From the NCBI GenBank assembly GCA_016195685.1, contig JACPZE010000041.1, positions 1-50,004 of the forward strand: 50,004 nucleotides of DNA. The letters are read 5' to 3'. Each line of letters opens with the position of its first letter. Position 1 is the first letter of the stretch. A program made the position numbers and the translations under genes. This DNA comes from Candidatus Gottesmanbacteria bacterium (GTDB lineage Bacteria; Patescibacteriota; Microgenomatia; 2-02-FULL-39-11). Under the pieces are notes generated by a model that saw only the letters and a program-made list of their open reading frames with translations, searched no databases and was not told the origin of the DNA. Below, in pieces: positions 48,793 to 50,004 of this stretch.

Positions 48793-48793
48793 T

Positions 48794-49264
48794 ATGATAG
48801 ATCCAAATAAACCATACGAAGAAAATAATATGCCTGTTTCGCCAGTCGGCGGATCCAATTCTGCTCCACAATTAGATCCTATCCCGCCTACTAAACCAAA
48901 TATCCCAACTAATCCATCTGTTGTAATACCTGCAAATGGGGGAAACGTGCCTAAATGGTTTTATTTTGTCTTTGGATTAACGATAATAGTTTTTTTCTTC
49001 GTGACGACTCTTATTGTATTGCAATTGACTCAAAGACTACCAGGATCAGGAGGTGCAAATCCTTCAGTAACACCCAAAGTCACTGGGAGCGAAATACCGA
49101 CCCCGACGTTGACCTCTCAGATTTCCAGCGATTCGGCCGTAGCAAAATTTAATAAGGTGGGAATTTCTGATGATGTAGCCTCAATTGAGGCAGATTTAAA
49201 GAATACGGATTTAGGTATGATAGATTCCGAAGTGAGTAAAACGGATACGCAGGCTAGTAACTGA
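48794..49264 (+). CDS. Single-pass membrane protein with Pro-rich N-terminus
   Basis: The 156-residue protein has about 50 cytoplasmic Pro/Asn-rich residues (QLDPIPPTKPNIPTNPSVVI), one membrane helix (WFYFVFGLTIIVFFFVTTLI, about residues 55-75), and an exterior Pro/Thr/Ser-rich stalk (SEIPTPTLTSQISSDSAV). A short acidic C-terminal part resembles nothing I know. It follows the secreted-protein gene by one base and may anchor or accompany that protein. It converges on the gene at 49267 with a two-base gap. Confidence 0.68.
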   Translation: MIDPNKPYEENNMPVSPVGGSNSAPQLDPIPPTKPNIPTNPSVVIPANGGNVPKWFYFVFGLTIIVFFFVTTLIVLQLTQRLPGSGGANPSVTPKVTGSEIPTPTLTSQISSDSAVAKFNKVGISDDVASIEADLKNTDLGMIDSEVSKTDTQASN

Positions 49265-49266
49265 CT

Positions 49267-49620
49267 TTAAACTCTTCCGCCCGATATTTTTTTCAATGTA
49301 ACACCGGCAAAAAAGCTTCCGCCCAAAATAAGCCAAACTAGATCTTCTGGTCCTGCGGCAGGCATGCTTTTGGTGTAATTTGTACTATTCCTTACACCTC
49401 TTCCCCCATATATGATTGAAGGAGAGGGAGTTGGTGTCTCTGTTTCCATAGTCGGAGTAGGAGTCAAAGACGCATCTTCAACAGTTGTAGATGTTTTAAG
49501 TGATGGTATCATTTTGCCGAAACTGGCTCTTAACGCCGATGAAATTCGGTTACTAGACAGTATGACAATTATAAGGAAGATAAAAGCCAAAAATATAAGA
49601 ATTAATCTGCTCGACGTCAT
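49267..49620 (-). CDS. Small surface protein with a sorting-signal-like C-terminus
   Basis: The 117-residue product starts at ATG 49620, chosen because a near-perfect promoter lies at 49630-49658 inside the longer open frame. It has an N-terminal helix (SRLILIFLAFIFLIIVILSS), a Thr/Pro stalk (SLTPTPTMETETPTPSPSII), and a C-terminus of MPAAGPEDL, a hydrophobic helix (VWLILGGSFFAGVT) and the basic end LKKISGGRV. The pattern of a P-x-x-G box, helix and positive tail resembles a sortase sorting signal with MPAAG in place of LPxTG. No sortase gene is in the window. Confidence 0.6.
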   Translation of the reverse strand: MTSSRLILIFLAFIFLIIVILSSNRISSALRASFGKMIPSLKTSTTVEDASLTPTPTMETETPTPSPSIIYGGRGVRNSTNYTKSMPAAGPEDLVWLILGGSFFAGVTLKKISGGRV

Positions 49621-49629
49621 AAGTGGCCT

Positions 49630-49658
49630 ATAATATACTATAAAAGGTATTTTGTCAA
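49630..49658 (-). promoter_or_regulatory. Promoter of the 49620 gene
   Basis: On the minus strand a perfect TTGACA (49653-49658), a 17-base spacer and TATTAT (49630-49635) end 9 bases before ATG 49620. It is one of the best promoters in the window. Confidence 0.83.
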
Positions 49659-49667
49659 GTCCGAACG

Positions 49668-50003
49668 TTACTCCCAATTTTTTGGTTTTCCGAAAGTGAA
49701 TTTTACTGCAACTCCTAGCACAATTATACTTAAAGAAATAAATATTAAAATTTGTTGCCAGTTTATAAAACTTACAATTGTCAAAAAATTAAAAGGAGTA
49801 GGCGAAGGCGTTGGTGTAGGAGTTTGAGGTAAGATAGTCGTGAAAAAAACTGTCTGTTTAACAGGGGGAGAAAAAGAGAGGTGATTTGATTTAATCTCTT
49901 CCAGTGTAAGTTTGTGACGCCCGGACGGTAGATCAGAAAGAGTGTAATCAAAACTGCCGGTGATTTTAGATGCACTTGATGCTCCCTCTTTTTCTCGATC
50001 AAG
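49668..50003 (-). CDS. C-terminal part of a surface protein with Thr/Pro stalk and membrane anchor, cut by the window edge
   Basis: The frame is open from base 50003 down to a TAA at 49668-49670 and gives 111 residues without a start. It reads GSFDYTLSDLPSGRHKLTLE, an Ig-like or carboxypeptidase-regulatory-like edge strand. A stalk follows (PQTPTPTPSPTPF), then one hydrophobic helix (ILIFISLSIIVLGVAVKFTF) and a short basic tail. The TP-rich stalk is the same style as in the neighbouring gene and in those at 164 and 1823. The N-terminal part lies beyond the window. Confidence 0.7.
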   Translation of the reverse strand, partial: LDREKEGASSASKITGSFDYTLSDLPSGRHKLTLEEIKSNHLSFSPPVKQTVFFTTILPQTPTPTPSPTPFNFLTIVSFINWQQILIFISLSIIVLGVAVKFTFGKPKNWE

Positions 50004-50004
50004 C

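Noticed and set aside
49781-50002. A 73-codon open frame on the minus strand at the right edge
   Set aside because: The overlapping frame ending at 49668 has a Thr/Pro stalk and membrane anchor like nearby proteins and runs off the edge without a start, so it is the better gene; the 73-codon frame is Leu/Arg-rich nonsense.

Overview
The window looks like part of the chromosome of a Patescibacteria/CPR bacterium, most likely in the Microgenomates group. This is inferred from gene content. The DNA is AT-rich and tightly packed, with the standard code (TGA serves as a stop). It holds a canonical rpmH-rnpA-yidD-yidC-jag // dnaA-oriC-dnaN block, a monoderm-type type IV secretion (T4SS) gene set (PrgI, VirB4, a VirB6-like protein and many two-helix pilin-like proteins), DUF4012 and LCP proteins, and several large proteins I cannot assign. 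I see no tRNA, rRNA, CRISPR or insertion sequence. No stretch over 300 bases lacks a gene; the longest gaps are 39773-39962, 26398-26571, 32988-33150 and 40398-40558.

Layout. 1-1820 (+): three VirB2/TrbC-like pilin-type genes, the first cut by the window edge. 1823-3118 (-): a membrane-anchored beta-propeller protein. 3150-11890 (-): an apparent 11-gene operon reading, from 11890 leftward, ECF sigma factor, a small membrane protein, a Yip1-like membrane protein, HMG-CoA reductase, HMG-CoA synthase, thiolase, DUF35 OB-fold protein, mevalonate kinase, phosphomevalonate kinase-like protein, diphosphomevalonate decarboxylase and isoprenyl transferase. It encodes acetyl-CoA to IPP plus a prenyl transferase, with archaeal-like early enzymes. 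11998-16037 (+): six more pilin-like genes and a VirB6-like polytopic protein. 16051-19887 (-): a 1278-residue protein of unknown function with a C-terminal membrane anchor. 19942-24936 (-): nadE, nadD, a small membrane protein, an O-antigen-ligase-like protein, jag, yidC, yidD, rnpA, rpmH. 25063-27681 (+): dnaA, oriC, dnaN. 27640-32987 (-): an operon of PrgI, a VirB4 N-terminal-like protein, the VirB4 ATPase and an unknown membrane protein. 33151-37662 (+): a 1503-residue Clp/Hsp100 ATPase with about 325 extra residues at the ClpP-loop position of its second ATPase module and three C-terminal zinc ribbons. 37659-50003: a membrane metalloprotease, RNase HI, DUF4012, LCP-like and DehI-like proteins, ribosomal protein L25, and small surface or membrane proteins with Pro/Thr-rich linkers.

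Regulation. Many genes have a readable sigma70-type promoter (TTGACA-like, 17-18 bp, TATAAT-like) whose -10 box lies only 5-20 bases before the start codon, so many transcripts are probably leaderless or nearly so. These promoters decide several start codons (sigma factor at 11890, the 468-aa protein at 39772, LCP at 46803, 48286, 49620). Convergent genes abut or overlap and show no clear terminator hairpins.

The strongest candidates for undescribed biology are the remodelled Clp ATPase beside the T4SS genes, the nine-member pilin-like family with its VirB6-like and giant neighbours, and small GC-rich elements lying in frame inside two mevalonate-pathway genes.
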